The notes: a model not told the origin generated them from the letters alone. Positions 50,275 to 60,566 are shown, counted from the first letter of the stretch. The stretch is DNA of 64,000 bases from Treponema sp. (GCA_016290995.1 JAEEVR010000011.1:19901-83900); one strand, 5' to 3'. Numbers and translations are program-made.

Positions 50275-51753
50275 ATGGGAAAGGCGACTGGCTTTTTGGA
50301 CTACGAAAGAAAGGACAACGGCGACATTCCGCCCGCCGAAAGAATCAAGAACTTTAACGAGTTCCACACGCCGCTAGACGAGGCCGAGCGCAAAAAACAG
50401 GCCGCGCGCTGCATGGACTGCGGCGTTCCGATGTGCCAAAGCGCCATTTGCCTAAAGGGCATGGTCACCGGCTGCCCCCTCCACAATTTTATTCCAGAAT
50501 GGAACGACGCGCTCTACAAGGGCCAGTTTGACATGGCCGCTTGGAGGCTTTTAAAGACCTCCTCATTCCCAGAATTTACAGGCCGCGTTTGTCCGGCCCT
50601 TTGCGAAAAGGCTTGCAACTGCGCCAGCGAGGGCCAGGCCGTAAGCGTTCACGACAACGAACTTTACATTATCGAGCGGGCCTTTGAGTCCGGCTACATG
50701 AAGCCCGAGCCGCCCAAAAACCGCAGCGGAAAGAAAATCGCGGTTATCGGATCGGGACCGTCAGGCCTTGCGGCGGCCGATTGGCTCAACCGACGCGGCC
50801 ACAGCGTGACCGTTTTTGAGCGCGACGACAGGCCCGGCGGACTTTTGATGTACGGCATTCCCAACATGAAGCTGGACAAAAAGTACATCGACCGCCGCGT
50901 TAAATTGATGAAAGACGAAGGCGTTGAATTTGTTCTTAACGCCAACATAAAAAGCCAGGCCGAAGCCAAAAAGATTTTGGACGGCTTTGACGCGGTATGC
51001 CTTTGCTGCGGCGCCAAAAAGGCCCGCGCCCTTACCGTTCCCGGAATCCAGGCAAAGGGCGTTTACTTTGCGGTTGACTGGCTTAAGTCGATCACAAAAA
51101 GCCTTTTGGACTCAAAGCTTTCTGACAAAAGTTTTGTCGACGCAAAGGACAAGAACGTAATCATTCTTGGCGGAGGCGACACTGCCAACGACTGCGCCGG
51201 AAGCGCGATCCGCCTTGGCTGCAAAAGCGTCACCCAAATCGAGATGATGCCCTGCCCTCCGACCGAAAGAGCCGCCGACAACCCCTGGCCCGAATGGCCA
51301 AAAGTCCTTAAGGTTGACTATGGCGCGCAAGAGTCAATTTACAAATTCGGCAAAGACCCCCGCGTTTGGAAAACGACAATCAAGGAAGTTTACGCCAAAG
51401 ACAAAAACATCAGCGGCGTAAAAACCGTTCAAGTGGAATTTAAGAACGTTGACGGAAAGCGAACGCTTTGCGAAATCGACGGAACAGAAAAAGACTTGCC
51501 CTGCGACTTGCTTTTGATCGCGGCCGGCTTTTTGGGAGCGGAAGAAGAAGCTCCCAAGGCTTTTGGCGTTCCGCTAAGCGCGCGCAATACCGTTCAAACT
51601 GTGGAGCAAGGAAAGTACCAAACCGCCGTTCCAAAAGTTTTTTCTTGCGGCGACATGAGGCGCGGACAATCGCTTGTAGTTTGGGCAATCGCGGAAGGAC
51701 GCGAATGCGCGCGCGAGGTTGACCAATACTTGATGGGTTACACCAGCGAATAA
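50275..51753 (+). CDS. gltD: Glutamate synthase small subunit
   Basis: 492 residues. The start is fixed by AGGAGG (50259-50264) before ATG 50275; the longer open frame upstream is the structured leader. N-terminal [4Fe-4S] cysteines (CMDCGVPMCQ, CLKGMVTGCPLHN, GRVCPALCEKACNC), then FAD- and NADPH-binding folds: VIGSGPSGLAAADWLNRRG and VIILGGGDTANDCAG, and a C-terminal SCGDMRRGQSLVVWAIAEG. It passes electrons from NAD(P)H to the large subunit. The gene order gltD-asnB-gltB puts asparagine synthetase between the two subunits. Confidence 0.95.
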   Translation: MGKATGFLDYERKDNGDIPPAERIKNFNEFHTPLDEAERKKQAARCMDCGVPMCQSAICLKGMVTGCPLHNFIPEWNDALYKGQFDMAAWRLLKTSSFPEFTGRVCPALCEKACNCASEGQAVSVHDNELYIIERAFESGYMKPEPPKNRSGKKIAVIGSGPSGLAAADWLNRRGHSVTVFERDDRPGGLLMYGIPNMKLDKKYIDRRVKLMKDEGVEFVLNANIKSQAEAKKILDGFDAVCLCCGAKKARALTVPGIQAKGVYFAVDWLKSITKSLLDSKLSDKSFVDAKDKNVIILGGGDTANDCAGSAIRLGCKSVTQIEMMPCPPTERAADNPWPEWPKVLKVDYGAQESIYKFGKDPRVWKTTIKEVYAKDKNISGVKTVQVEFKNVDGKRTLCEIDGTEKDLPCDLLLIAAGFLGAEEEAPKAFGVPLSARNTVQTVEQGKYQTAVPKVFSCGDMRRGQSLVVWAIAEGRECAREVDQYLMGYTSE

Positions 51754-51781
51754 TCTAACGGAAGTTATAAGGAGAACGACT

Positions 51782-53416
51782 ATGTGTTGCGTAATGGGAT
51801 ATTTTGGAAGCGTAATTCCAATGGACGAATTTAGAAAATCATTTTCAAAGACCAGCACCCGAGGTCCGGACGCGGAAGAAGTCATAAAACTTGACGGAGC
51901 GATTCTTGGATTTCAGCGCTTGGCTATAATGGGCCTTGACCCCAGCGGAATGCAGCCCTTTAACGTTGGCAAAACGCATCTTGTCTGCAACGGAGAGGTC
52001 TACGGCATTTTTGACAAAAACAAAAAGTCAGCTTCTTGGCGAACGGTCCGCGAAGCGCTTAAAGTCGACGGCTTTAAATTTAAAAGCGATTCCGACTGCG
52101 AAATTCTTTTGCCCCTTTACAAGGAACGGGGAACGGAACTCTTCAAGGACTTGGACGCTGAGTACGCGCTGATCATTTACGACGAAGAGACAAAGTCAGT
52201 TGTCGCCGCCCGCGACCCGATTGGAATCCGCCCCCTTTACTATGGCTACGACCAAGAGGGCGGCATCCTTTTTGCAAGCGAGCCAAAAAACTTGGTCGGA
52301 CTTGCAAAAGAGATTCTCCCCTTCCCGCCCGGACACTATTACAAGGACGGAAAATTTGTTTGCTACCGCGACATGACAAAAGTCGAGGCCGTCGCAAAGG
52401 GCGACCTTGACGGCGATGACGGCGTTTGCAAAAAGATTCACGACAAGCTTGTCGAAGGAATCAAAAAACGTTTGGACGCCGACGCTCCCTTGGGCTTTTT
52501 GCTTTCGGGCGGCTTGGACTCGTCGCTTGTTTGCTCGGTCGCGTCGCGCTTGTTGAACAAGCCTATCGAAACATTCGCTATTGGAATGAAGACGGACGCC
52601 ATCGACTTAAAGTACGCCAAGCAAGTAGCGGACTTTATCGGTTCCAACCACCACGAAATAATCATCACAAAAGAAGACGTTCTGGGCGCGCTTGACGAAG
52701 TTATTTTGGCCTTGGGAACCTTTGACATCACTACAATCCGCGCCAGCATGGGAATGTACTTGATTTGCAAGGCAATCCACGAGCAGACAAAAATCCGCGT
52801 CCTTCTTACAGGCGAAATCAGCGACGAGCTTTTTGGCTACAAGTACACAGACTTTGCCCCCAGCGCGGAAGAGTTCCAAAAAGAGGCGGCCAAAAGAGTT
52901 CGCGAGCTTCATATGTACGACGTTCTCCGCGCCGACCGCTGCATTAGCGTAAACTCGCTTGAGGCGCGCGTTCCCTTTGGCGACTTGGATTTTGCGGAAT
53001 ACGTAATGTCAATCGATCCCGAATTAAAGTTGAACAAGTACGGAAAAGGAAAGTACCTCTTGCGCCACGCCTTTGAGCCGGACGCGGACGGAAAAGCCTA
53101 CCTTCCGCGCGACTTATTGATGCGCGAAAAGGCCGCCTTTAGCGACGCGGTTGGCCACTCGCTCGTCGACGACCTTAAGGAATTTGCCGAAAGTCAGTAC
53201 AGCGATTCCGACTTTGAAGAGAAGCGAAAAAAGTATTCGCACGCCCAGCCCTTTACAAAAGAATCCCTTTTGTACCGGGAAATTTTCGAAAAGCATTACC
53301 CGGGCCAGTCGCAAATGGTAAAAGACTTTTGGATGCCCAACAAAGAATGGCCAAACTGCAACGTCAACGATCCGTCGGCGCGCGTTCTTAAAAACTACGG
53401 CGACAGCGGTAAATAA
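51782..53416 (+). CDS. asnB: Asparagine synthetase B (glutamine-hydrolysing)
   Basis: 544 residues. Cys2 is the N-terminal nucleophile after Met removal (MCCVMGYFG). The glutaminase domain carries STRGPDA, LGFQRLAIMGL and VCNGEVYG; the ATP-pyrophosphatase domain begins with FLLSGGLDSSLVCSVASRLL and continues with the aspartate site (LTGEISDELFGYKYT). It makes asparagine from aspartate, ATP and glutamine. AAGGAG lies 8 nt before the ATG. Placed between gltD and gltB, it drains glutamine from the same pool that glutamate synthase uses. Confidence 0.95.
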   Translation: MCCVMGYFGSVIPMDEFRKSFSKTSTRGPDAEEVIKLDGAILGFQRLAIMGLDPSGMQPFNVGKTHLVCNGEVYGIFDKNKKSASWRTVREALKVDGFKFKSDSDCEILLPLYKERGTELFKDLDAEYALIIYDEETKSVVAARDPIGIRPLYYGYDQEGGILFASEPKNLVGLAKEILPFPPGHYYKDGKFVCYRDMTKVEAVAKGDLDGDDGVCKKIHDKLVEGIKKRLDADAPLGFLLSGGLDSSLVCSVASRLLNKPIETFAIGMKTDAIDLKYAKQVADFIGSNHHEIIITKEDVLGALDEVILALGTFDITTIRASMGMYLICKAIHEQTKIRVLLTGEISDELFGYKYTDFAPSAEEFQKEAAKRVRELHMYDVLRADRCISVNSLEARVPFGDLDFAEYVMSIDPELKLNKYGKGKYLLRHAFEPDADGKAYLPRDLLMREKAAFSDAVGHSLVDDLKEFAESQYSDSDFEEKRKKYSHAQPFTKESLLYREIFEKHYPGQSQMVKDFWMPNKEWPNCNVNDPSARVLKNYGDSGK

Positions 53417-53442
53417 CGGCAAGCAAACAACAGGAGAAACGA

Positions 53443-56400
53443 ATGAACAATACTACAAAAACCCTTTACGAACCTTCTTTTGAGCGCGACTCGTGCGGAA
53501 TCGGAGCCGTGGCCAACATCGACGGAAAAGCCAGCCGCCAAATCGTTGACAACGCGCTTTGCATTGTCGAAAAATTGGAGCACCGCGCCGGAAAGGACGC
53601 CACAGGAGAAACCGGCGATGGTGTCGGAATCCTTGTCCAGATATGCCATAAATTCTTTTCAAAAGCCGCGGCCGACTGCGGAATAAAACTTGGCGGCGAG
53701 CGCGACTACGGCGTTGGAATGTTCTTCTTCCCGCAAGACAAGTTGAACTGCCTGCAAGCCAAAAAAATGATCGAGCGCCTTTGTCAAAAAGAAGGCTTAA
53801 ACTTCTTGGGCTGGCGCGAAGTTCCCGTAAACCAAAATGTTTTGGGAAAGCGCGCCAAGGACAGCATGCCTGTCATCACCCAATGCTTTATCGAACGCCC
53901 CAGCGACGTAAAAAAAGGAATTGACTTTGACCGCCGCCTTTACGTTCTGCGCCGCCAGTTTGAAAAAACTCAATTGCAAACTTACGTCGTCTCGCTTTCT
54001 AGCAGAACGATAGTCTACAAGGGAATGTTCTTGGTCCAGCAACTGCGTGAATTCTACACAGACTTGCAGGACAAGGAATTTGAAAGCGCCTTGGCGATCG
54101 TCCACTCGCGCTTTAGCACAAACACGCAGCCGTCTTGGATGCGCGCTCACCCCAACCGCTTGATCGCCCACAACGGCGAGATCAACACAATCCGCGGAAA
54201 CGTGGACAGAATGCTCGCTCGCGAAGAAACCCTCTGCTCGACAAAGCTTTCGGACGAGGACATCAAAAAAGTTTTGCCGGCCGTTGACGCAAGCGGCTCA
54301 GACTCGGCGATGTTGGACAACACGCTGGAATTCTTGATGATGAACGGAATGCCCCTTTCGCTCGCGGTGTCGATTTGCATTCCGGAGCCTTGGAAGCACG
54401 ACGAAGCGATTGACGAAAAGAAGCGCGACTTCTACCACTACTGGGCAACGATGATGGAACCCTGGGACGGCCCGGCCGCGATTTTGTTCAGCGACGGAGA
54501 CATCCTTGGAGCCACCTTGGACAGAAACGGACTGCGCCCCAGCCGCTACTACATCACAAGCGACAACAACTTGATTCTTTCCAGCGAAGTCGGCGTCTTG
54601 GACATACCGGAAGAAAAAATCGTAAAAAAATCGCGCCTTATGCCCGGCCGCATTTTGCTTGTGGACACAATCCAAAAGCGCGTGATTTCCGACCAAGAAT
54701 GCAAGGACACCTTTGCCGACCAATTCCCCTACGGCGAATGGCTGGACAAAAATCTTTTGCAGCTTCACGACCTTAAGATTCCAAACAAAAAAATTCCTGT
54801 TTACACCCAAAGCGAGCGCGACATTATGTACCGCGCTTTTGGCTGGAATTACGAAGACGTAAACGAAATGATTTTGCCGATGGCGCAAAACGGCGTAGAG
54901 CCCACGGCCTCGATGGGCGTTGACACTCCGCTTGCCGTCTTGTCAGAAAAACATCCGCCGCTATTCAGCTACTTTAAGCAGCTTTTCGCGCAAGTAACAA
55001 ATCCGCCGATCGACTCCTTGCGAGAAAAAATCGTCACCGACACAACGGTTTATGTTGGAAGCGACGGCAACTTGCTTGAGCCAAAAGACTCCAACTGCAA
55101 GGTTTTGCAAATCAACAATCCGATTTTGACCGGCGTTGACATGATAAAAATCAAGGCCTTGGACAAGCCTGGACTCAAGGCAAGCGTCGTTCCGATTTTG
55201 TACTACAAGAACACTTCGCTCAAAGAAGCGATCGACGGCGTCTTTAACGAAATCGAAAAATGCTACCACGCCGGAAGCGACATCATCATTCTTTCGGACA
55301 GAGGCGTTGACGAAAGCCACGTTGCCATTCCGTCCCTCTTGGCGGTGTCAGCGGTGGAACAGTATCTTATCCGCGCAAAAAAGAGAACAAAGATTTCAAT
55401 CATTTTGGAAAGCGGCGAAATCCGCGACGTTCACCAGGCCGCGATGATTTTGGGCTACGGAGCGCGCGCGATTAACCCCTACTTGGCCCACGAATGCATC
55501 GCCGAGTTGATCGACCAAAAGCTTTTGGACAAAGACTACCACACGGCCATCGACGATTACAACAAAGCCTTGCTTAACGGCATCGTAAAAATCGCGGCAA
55601 AAATGGGAATCTCTTGCGTCCAGTCTTACCAATCCGCGCAAATCTTTGAGGCGGTTGGAATCAGCAAGGAAGTCATCGACACTTACTTTACAAACACAGT
55701 AAGCCGAATCGGCGGAATCACCCTTAAGGAAATCGAAGAGGACGCCAACTTCCACCACAACCGCGCCTTTGACCCGCTTGGCCTTACGGTAAATCCGCAC
55801 TTGGATTCAGTGGGCATCCACAAAATGCGCCGCGGCCCAACTTGCGAAGACCACCTTTACAGCCCAGAGACAATCATCGCCTTGCAGCAAGCGGCGCAGA
55901 ACGGCGACTACGCTCGCTTTAAGGAATACACGGCGCTTGTTGACGACGTAAAAAGGCCGCACACGTTGCGAAGCCTCTTTGAATTTAAGTTTGAGCCTGG
56001 AAAGGAAATTCCGATCGACCAAGTTGAAAGCGTTGAAGAAATCGTAAAGCGCTTTAAGACTGGAGCGATGAGCTACGGTTCCATCAGCGAAGAAGCCCAC
56101 AAGTGCATGGCCGCCGCGATGAACCACCTTGGCGGAAAGTCCAACTCCGGCGAAGGCGGCGAAAAGCCAGAGCGCCTTGGAACGGAATACAACAGCGCGA
56201 TAAAGCAAGTTGCCTCAGGCCGCTTTGGAGTTACAGAAGAATACCTTTTGAGCGCCAAAGAAATCCAAATCAAAATGGCGCAAGGAGCCAAGCCCGGCGA
56301 AGGCGGCCACCTTCCCGGAAAGAAAGTTTATCCTTGGATCGCAAAGACCCGCTACGCGACGCCCGGCGTTTCATTGATTTCGCCTCCGCCGCACCACGAC

Positions 56401-57960
56401 ATCTATTCCATCGAAGACTTGGCGCAATTGATTTACGACCTTAAAAACGCAAACCGCGACGCCCGCATCAGCGTAAAGCTTGTCAGCGAAGCCGGAGTCG
56501 GAACGATCGCTGCCGGCGTCGCCAAAGCCGGAGCTCAAGTAATTTTGATCAGCGGCCACGACGGCGGAACGGGAGCCGCGCCGATTTCTTCAATCCATCA
56601 CGCTGGTCTTCCTTGGGAATTGGGCTTGGCTGAGACCCACCAAACCTTGATCCAAAACGGCTTGCGCAGCAAAGTTCGAATCGAAACGGACGGAAAATTG
56701 ATGAGCGGCCGCGACGTTGTCATCGCCGCGATTTTGGGCGCGGAAGAATTTGGCTTTGCAACCGCTCCCCTTATAACGATGGGCTGCGCGATGATGCGCG
56801 CCTGCCAAAAGGACACTTGCCCCTTTGGAGTTGCCACGCAAAGCGAAGAGCTCCGCAAGCGCTTTAAGGGAAAGCCCGAATACGTCGAGAACTTTATGAA
56901 GTTCATCGCGCAAGAAGTCCGCGAGTACATGGCAAAGTTTGGAGTAAAGAGCCTTGACGAGTTGGTCGGCCGAAGCGACCTTTTGGGCGTAAAGCAAAAC
57001 CCCGCCGGCGGACGAGCAAAGCTTATCGACGTTTCAAGAATTCTTGGAAACGCCGCCGAGCTTTCCGGCGACAAGTGCCACTTTGTTCCCGCCGACGTTT
57101 ACGACTTTAAGCTGCAAAAAACTTTGGACGAAAAGACGCTCCTTAAAGAGTTTGAAAGCGGTTCATTTGACACAATAAAAGTCCAGAGCCAGGACAGAAC
57201 TTTTGGAACGATTTTGGGAAGCGTAATCCAAAAAACTTTTGGCGGAAAAATCGACGCGCAAAAATACGTCGTCAACTGCCAGGGCGGCGGCGGCCAATCA
57301 TTCGGCGCCTTCATTCCAAAAGGCTTGGCTCTAAAGTTGGAAGGCGATTCAAACGACTACTTTGGAAAAGGCCTTTCGGGCGGAACCTTGGTGGCGCGGC
57401 CTCCTAAAAATTCAAAGCTGACGGCCGAAGAAAACATCATCATCGGAAACGTCGCGCTCTTTGGCGCCACAAGCGGCGAGGCTTACATCAACGGAATCGC
57501 CGGCGAACGCTTTTGCGCGCGCAACTCCGGCGCCACCGCGGTTGTCGAAGGCTGCGGCGACCACGGTTTGGAATACATGACAGGCGGAACGGCAGTCATC
57601 CTTGGACCGACTGGAAGAAACCTTGCGGCCGGAATGAGCGGCGGCGTGGCTTACGTTCTTGACCAAAAGCGCGACTTGTACAAGCGCGTAAACAAAGAGC
57701 TTGTTAGCATGGAAGAAGTTACGGACCAGCGCGACAAAGAAATTTTGCGCGGCCTTGTCCAAAAGCACTTTGACCAAACCGGCTCGGCCGTCGCCAAGAA
57801 AATCTTGGACGACTTTGACGAGGCCGTTTCAAAGTTCAAGAAAATTATTCCAAACGACTACAAGCGAATGTTGGAAGAAATAGCCAAGAGCGAAGAAAAA
57901 GGCCGCAGCTACGACGAAGCGGTGCTTGAGGCCTTTAAGCGGGTCACCGCCAGCGCCTAA
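53443..57960 (+). CDS. gltB: Glutamate synthase large subunit
   Basis: 1505 residues, the usual length. The glutaminase domain with nucleophile Cys18 (FERDSCGIGAVAN) implies a short propeptide of 17 residues. LSDRGVDESHVAIPSLLAV, GGKSNSGEGGEKPERL, the FMN-binding barrel (KPGEGGHLPGKKV, LISGHDGGTGAAP) and the [3Fe-4S] cysteines in CQKDTCPFGVATQ are all present, as is the C-terminal beta-helix (GTAVILGPTGRNLAAGMSGG). It converts glutamine and 2-oxoglutarate to two glutamate. Ends the operon and overlaps the convergent MATE gene by 4 nt. Confidence 0.97.
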   Translation: MNNTTKTLYEPSFERDSCGIGAVANIDGKASRQIVDNALCIVEKLEHRAGKDATGETGDGVGILVQICHKFFSKAAADCGIKLGGERDYGVGMFFFPQDKLNCLQAKKMIERLCQKEGLNFLGWREVPVNQNVLGKRAKDSMPVITQCFIERPSDVKKGIDFDRRLYVLRRQFEKTQLQTYVVSLSSRTIVYKGMFLVQQLREFYTDLQDKEFESALAIVHSRFSTNTQPSWMRAHPNRLIAHNGEINTIRGNVDRMLAREETLCSTKLSDEDIKKVLPAVDASGSDSAMLDNTLEFLMMNGMPLSLAVSICIPEPWKHDEAIDEKKRDFYHYWATMMEPWDGPAAILFSDGDILGATLDRNGLRPSRYYITSDNNLILSSEVGVLDIPEEKIVKKSRLMPGRILLVDTIQKRVISDQECKDTFADQFPYGEWLDKNLLQLHDLKIPNKKIPVYTQSERDIMYRAFGWNYEDVNEMILPMAQNGVEPTASMGVDTPLAVLSEKHPPLFSYFKQLFAQVTNPPIDSLREKIVTDTTVYVGSDGNLLEPKDSNCKVLQINNPILTGVDMIKIKALDKPGLKASVVPILYYKNTSLKEAIDGVFNEIEKCYHAGSDIIILSDRGVDESHVAIPSLLAVSAVEQYLIRAKKRTKISIILESGEIRDVHQAAMILGYGARAINPYLAHECIAELIDQKLLDKDYHTAIDDYNKALLNGIVKIAAKMGISCVQSYQSAQIFEAVGISKEVIDTYFTNTVSRIGGITLKEIEEDANFHHNRAFDPLGLTVNPHLDSVGIHKMRRGPTCEDHLYSPETIIALQQAAQNGDYARFKEYTALVDDVKRPHTLRSLFEFKFEPGKEIPIDQVESVEEIVKRFKTGAMSYGSISEEAHKCMAAAMNHLGGKSNSGEGGEKPERLGTEYNSAIKQVASGRFGVTEEYLLSAKEIQIKMAQGAKPGEGGHLPGKKVYPWIAKTRYATPGVSLISPPPHHDIYSIEDLAQLIYDLKNANRDARISVKLVSEAGVGTIAAGVAKAGAQVILISGHDGGTGAAPISSIHHAGLPWELGLAETHQTLIQNGLRSKVRIETDGKLMSGRDVVIAAILGAEEFGFATAPLITMGCAMMRACQKDTCPFGVATQSEELRKRFKGKPEYVENFMKFIAQEVREYMAKFGVKSLDELVGRSDLLGVKQNPAGGRAKLIDVSRILGNAAELSGDKCHFVPADVYDFKLQKTLDEKTLLKEFESGSFDTIKVQSQDRTFGTILGSVIQKTFGGKIDAQKYVVNCQGGGGQSFGAFIPKGLALKLEGDSNDYFGKGLSGGTLVARPPKNSKLTAEENIIIGNVALFGATSGEAYINGIAGERFCARNSGATAVVEGCGDHGLEYMTGGTAVILGPTGRNLAAGMSGGVAYVLDQKRDLYKRVNKELVSMEEVTDQRDKEILRGLVQKHFDQTGSAVAKKILDDFDEAVSKFKKIIPNDYKRMLEEIAKSEEKGRSYDEAVLEAFKRVTASA

Positions 57961-59333
57961 TTTCGCTCCGCCAAATTGACGAGCCATCGCTCCTTCTTTA
58001 ACCACCAAGAAGCGATGGCTATTTTTGGAAACTCTACGGCCTTGACGATCGCGTACATCGCCACAGGCCCGATTGCCGTAAACTTTGCCATTAAAATGAC
58101 TCCGGGAAGCGCGATAAAAAGATGGCCCACGCCGTCAACCAACATTCCCATCATCGTGTCGCCGCCGGAGCGGCTTACGCTAAACTGAGCGTTTATGTAA
58201 ACCCAGGCCGGCATGTAAAGCGCCGTCACTAAAACCATTTGCTTGCAAATGCCTTGCGCCTGTCCGCTTAAATTCTTAAAGACGTGCGGAACAAGCAAAA
58301 TCGTCGCCAAGCCAACTCCGGTCATCATCACGCCAAAAACATTGGCGCCGTTTAAAAGCCAGACTTTTTCTTGCCGCGCTTTTTCAAGCTCGCCGCGGCC
58401 AAGGCGCTTTCCAAGGATTACGCCGGTGGCCGTTATGATTCCGCTAAAGGCCACAAAGAAAAGGTTCGCTATGGCAAAGCTCGCGCTCATGCCGGAAACG
58501 ACTTCCGAGCCGCCGCGGCCGTTGTACAAAGCGGTAGAAACAGTTTCAACAATCGCCCAAAGCATTTCGCTGCAAGCGGACATCGCGGCCCTCGCGCAAA
58601 TCTCGCGGTAAAGCTTAAAGTTCACGCGCAGCATGTCCATAAGGCCAATCGCAAAGGGCGGCTTTTTTACGATCATGTAAACGACAAAGCAAAGCATTTC
58701 GACGCCGCGCGCGATTACCGTCGCGAGCGCCGCTCCCCTAACCTCAAGGCGAGGCGCGCCCAAATGCCCGTAAATGAGAACCCAGTTAAAGAAAGTGTTG
58801 ACCACAGTGGCCGCGATTGAAATCACAAGCGGAACTTTAACCTCGCCGATTTCGCGCAAGGAAGAAGCGATGACGCTGGCCACGACAATCGGAATTCCTG
58901 TAAAGGCGATTATCCAAATGTACTGCTGTCCTTGGTCCAAAATTGCGCCGGCCTGCGAGTTTCCCTTTACCATAAAAGAAAGCGCGAACCTTGGAAGGCC
59001 TAAGCAAACGGCCATAAAAACCGCCGCCGCAAAAAGGCCGAACCAAAGCTTAAAGCAAAAGGATTGGCGCATTCCGTCCTTGTCTTCCGCTCCCGAAAAC
59101 TGCGTCATGAAAATGCCAGCCGCAGTGCAAATAGTTGACACAAGGACGATGAAAAGAAAAATGATTTGCCCGCTGATGTTTACGCCCGACATCTTTACGT
59201 CGCCCAAGCCGGCCACCATAAAATTGTCGATAAGCGAAACGAGGTTTTGCACCAAAAGCTGAGCCATCACAGGCACGGCGATTTTTAGCGCCTTTCCATA
59301 AAAGGCCGCGGGGCCAAAGCGGTTGATTGTCAC
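57957..59333 (-). CDS. MATE family efflux transporter
   Basis: 458 residues with about twelve membrane segments in two six-helix halves. The N-terminal half opens with IAVPVMAQLLVQNLVSLIDNFMVAGLG, and a typical FMTQFSGAEDK loop follows the second helix; the C-terminal half repeats the pattern (VILGKRLGRGELEKAR). MATE proteins expel drugs or metabolites in exchange for Na+ or H+. The start overlaps the stop of the flavodiiron gene by 4 nt (ATGA type), so the two are co-transcribed. Converges on gltB. Confidence 0.9.
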   Translation of the reverse strand: MTINRFGPAAFYGKALKIAVPVMAQLLVQNLVSLIDNFMVAGLGDVKMSGVNISGQIIFLFIVLVSTICTAAGIFMTQFSGAEDKDGMRQSFCFKLWFGLFAAAVFMAVCLGLPRFALSFMVKGNSQAGAILDQGQQYIWIIAFTGIPIVVASVIASSLREIGEVKVPLVISIAATVVNTFFNWVLIYGHLGAPRLEVRGAALATVIARGVEMLCFVVYMIVKKPPFAIGLMDMLRVNFKLYREICARAAMSACSEMLWAIVETVSTALYNGRGGSEVVSGMSASFAIANLFFVAFSGIITATGVILGKRLGRGELEKARQEKVWLLNGANVFGVMMTGVGLATILLVPHVFKNLSGQAQGICKQMVLVTALYMPAWVYINAQFSVSRSGGDTMMGMLVDGVGHLFIALPGVILMAKFTAIGPVAMYAIVKAVEFPKIAIASWWLKKERWLVNLAERN

Positions 59334-60490
59334 GCCAATAATTCCTCGGCCAGCGATTCAAGCGCCGCAATGTCGGCGTCCTTCATCGCGATTTTTATTG
59401 AGACTTTTGTTTTGGCAAAAGTTATGTCTTGGCTTTGCTCGAACATCGCGGACATTGCCTTTGCCGCGGCCGGCGCCCAAGAGCCGTTTTCGATAAAGGC
59501 AACCTTTCGTTTTTGATAGTTGCGGCTTGTCAAATGCTGGATGAACTCGCGCGCGGCCGGAAAGGCTCCGCCGTTGTAGGTCGGCGAGGCGATGACAAGA
59601 GTTCCGTACCTAAAGGCGTCCTCAACGCATTCGTATATGTCCTCGCGCGCCAAGTCAAAGAGCGCCACTTTTGGACAGCCCTTGTCCTTAAGGATTTGCG
59701 CGAGCTTTTGCGCGGCCTCTCGCGTGTGCCCGTAAACCGAAGCGTAGGCCACGGCAACGCCTGGAGTTTCCACGCCGTAGCTTGACCAAGTGTTGTACTG
59801 TTCTATGTAGTGGCCCAAGTCCTTGTCAAGGACAGGTCCGTGCAAGGGGCAGATTTTTTGAATGTCAAAGGCCGCGGCTTTTTTTAGCAAGGCCTGAACC
59901 GCCTGGCCGAATTTTCCTACGATTCCAAAATAGTAGCGGCGGGCCTCGCAGTCCCAGCCTTCTGGGTCGTCGTAGTCGAGCGCGCCGAATTTGCCAAAGG
60001 CGTCCGCGCTAAAAAGAATCTTGTCCGCCTCGTCGTAAGTCATAACGACTTCCGGCCAGTGGACGTTCGGCGCGGAAATGAACTTTAGCTTGCGGTCTCC
60101 AAGGTCAAGCTCGCTTGAGTCAGAAACGACAATTTGCCTGTCGGAAAAATCTTCCTCAAACATGTTCCTCATCATCGCAAAGGCGATTTTTGAAGAAACG
60201 ATTTTTGCCTCTGGATATTTTTTGGCAAAGGCCAAGACGCCCGCCGAGTGGTCCATTTCCATATGCTGAACGACAAGAAAATCCGGCGCCTTGCTGCCAA
60301 GCGCCGACTGAATGTTCGAGAGCCAAGCGTCAACAAAATTCGCGTCCACGCTGTCCATGACGCAAACTTTTTGGCCGACGACGGCGTAGGAATTGTAGGC
60401 CATTCCGCCGGGAACCTCAAACTGCCCCTCAAACAAGTCAATGTCGTGGTCGTCAACTCCAACGTATTTTACAGAATCGCAAATTGTCAT
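59330..60490 (-). CDS. fprA: Flavodiiron protein (A-type flavoprotein, O2/NO reductase)
   Basis: 386 residues. The N-terminal metallo-beta-lactamase-like domain holds the di-iron ligands: HMEMDHSAG (His-x-Glu-x-Asp-His), NVHWPEVV, SADAFGKFG and PLHGP. A C-terminal flavodoxin domain follows (VAYASVYGHTREAAQ, VIASPTYNGGAFP, NGSWAPAAAK). It reduces O2 to water or NO to N2O, protecting anaerobes; the electron donor (rubredoxin or ferredoxin) is not in this window. GGAGG supports the ATG at 60490. Promoter at 60518-60546 shares bases with the tRNA promoter. Confidence 0.93.
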   Translation of the reverse strand: MTICDSVKYVGVDDHDIDLFEGQFEVPGGMAYNSYAVVGQKVCVMDSVDANFVDAWLSNIQSALGSKAPDFLVVQHMEMDHSAGVLAFAKKYPEAKIVSSKIAFAMMRNMFEEDFSDRQIVVSDSSELDLGDRKLKFISAPNVHWPEVVMTYDEADKILFSADAFGKFGALDYDDPEGWDCEARRYYFGIVGKFGQAVQALLKKAAAFDIQKICPLHGPVLDKDLGHYIEQYNTWSSYGVETPGVAVAYASVYGHTREAAQKLAQILKDKGCPKVALFDLAREDIYECVEDAFRYGTLVIASPTYNGGAFPAAREFIQHLTSRNYQKRKVAFIENGSWAPAAAKAMSAMFEQSQDITFAKTKVSIKIAMKDADIAALESLAEELLA

Positions 60491-60517
60491 GCCGTTCCTC
60501 CAAAAAATGATTGGTTC

Positions 60518-60546
60518 ATTTTAGCGCGAAAAAGCCCTTGACACAA
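60518..60546 (-). promoter_or_regulatory. Promoter of the flavodiiron gene
   Basis: On the minus strand TTGTGT (60541-60546), 17-bp spacer, TAAAAT (60518-60523). The -35 box overlaps the tRNA -35 box (60538-60543) on the opposite strand. Confidence 0.5.
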
Positions 60547-60566
60547 GAGCGATTTTTTTGTAGCAT
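60538..60566 (+). promoter_or_regulatory. tRNA-Val promoter
   Basis: TTGACA (60538-60543), 17-bp spacer, TAGCAT (60561-60566). The tRNA 5' end lies 13 nt downstream. Confidence 0.6.
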
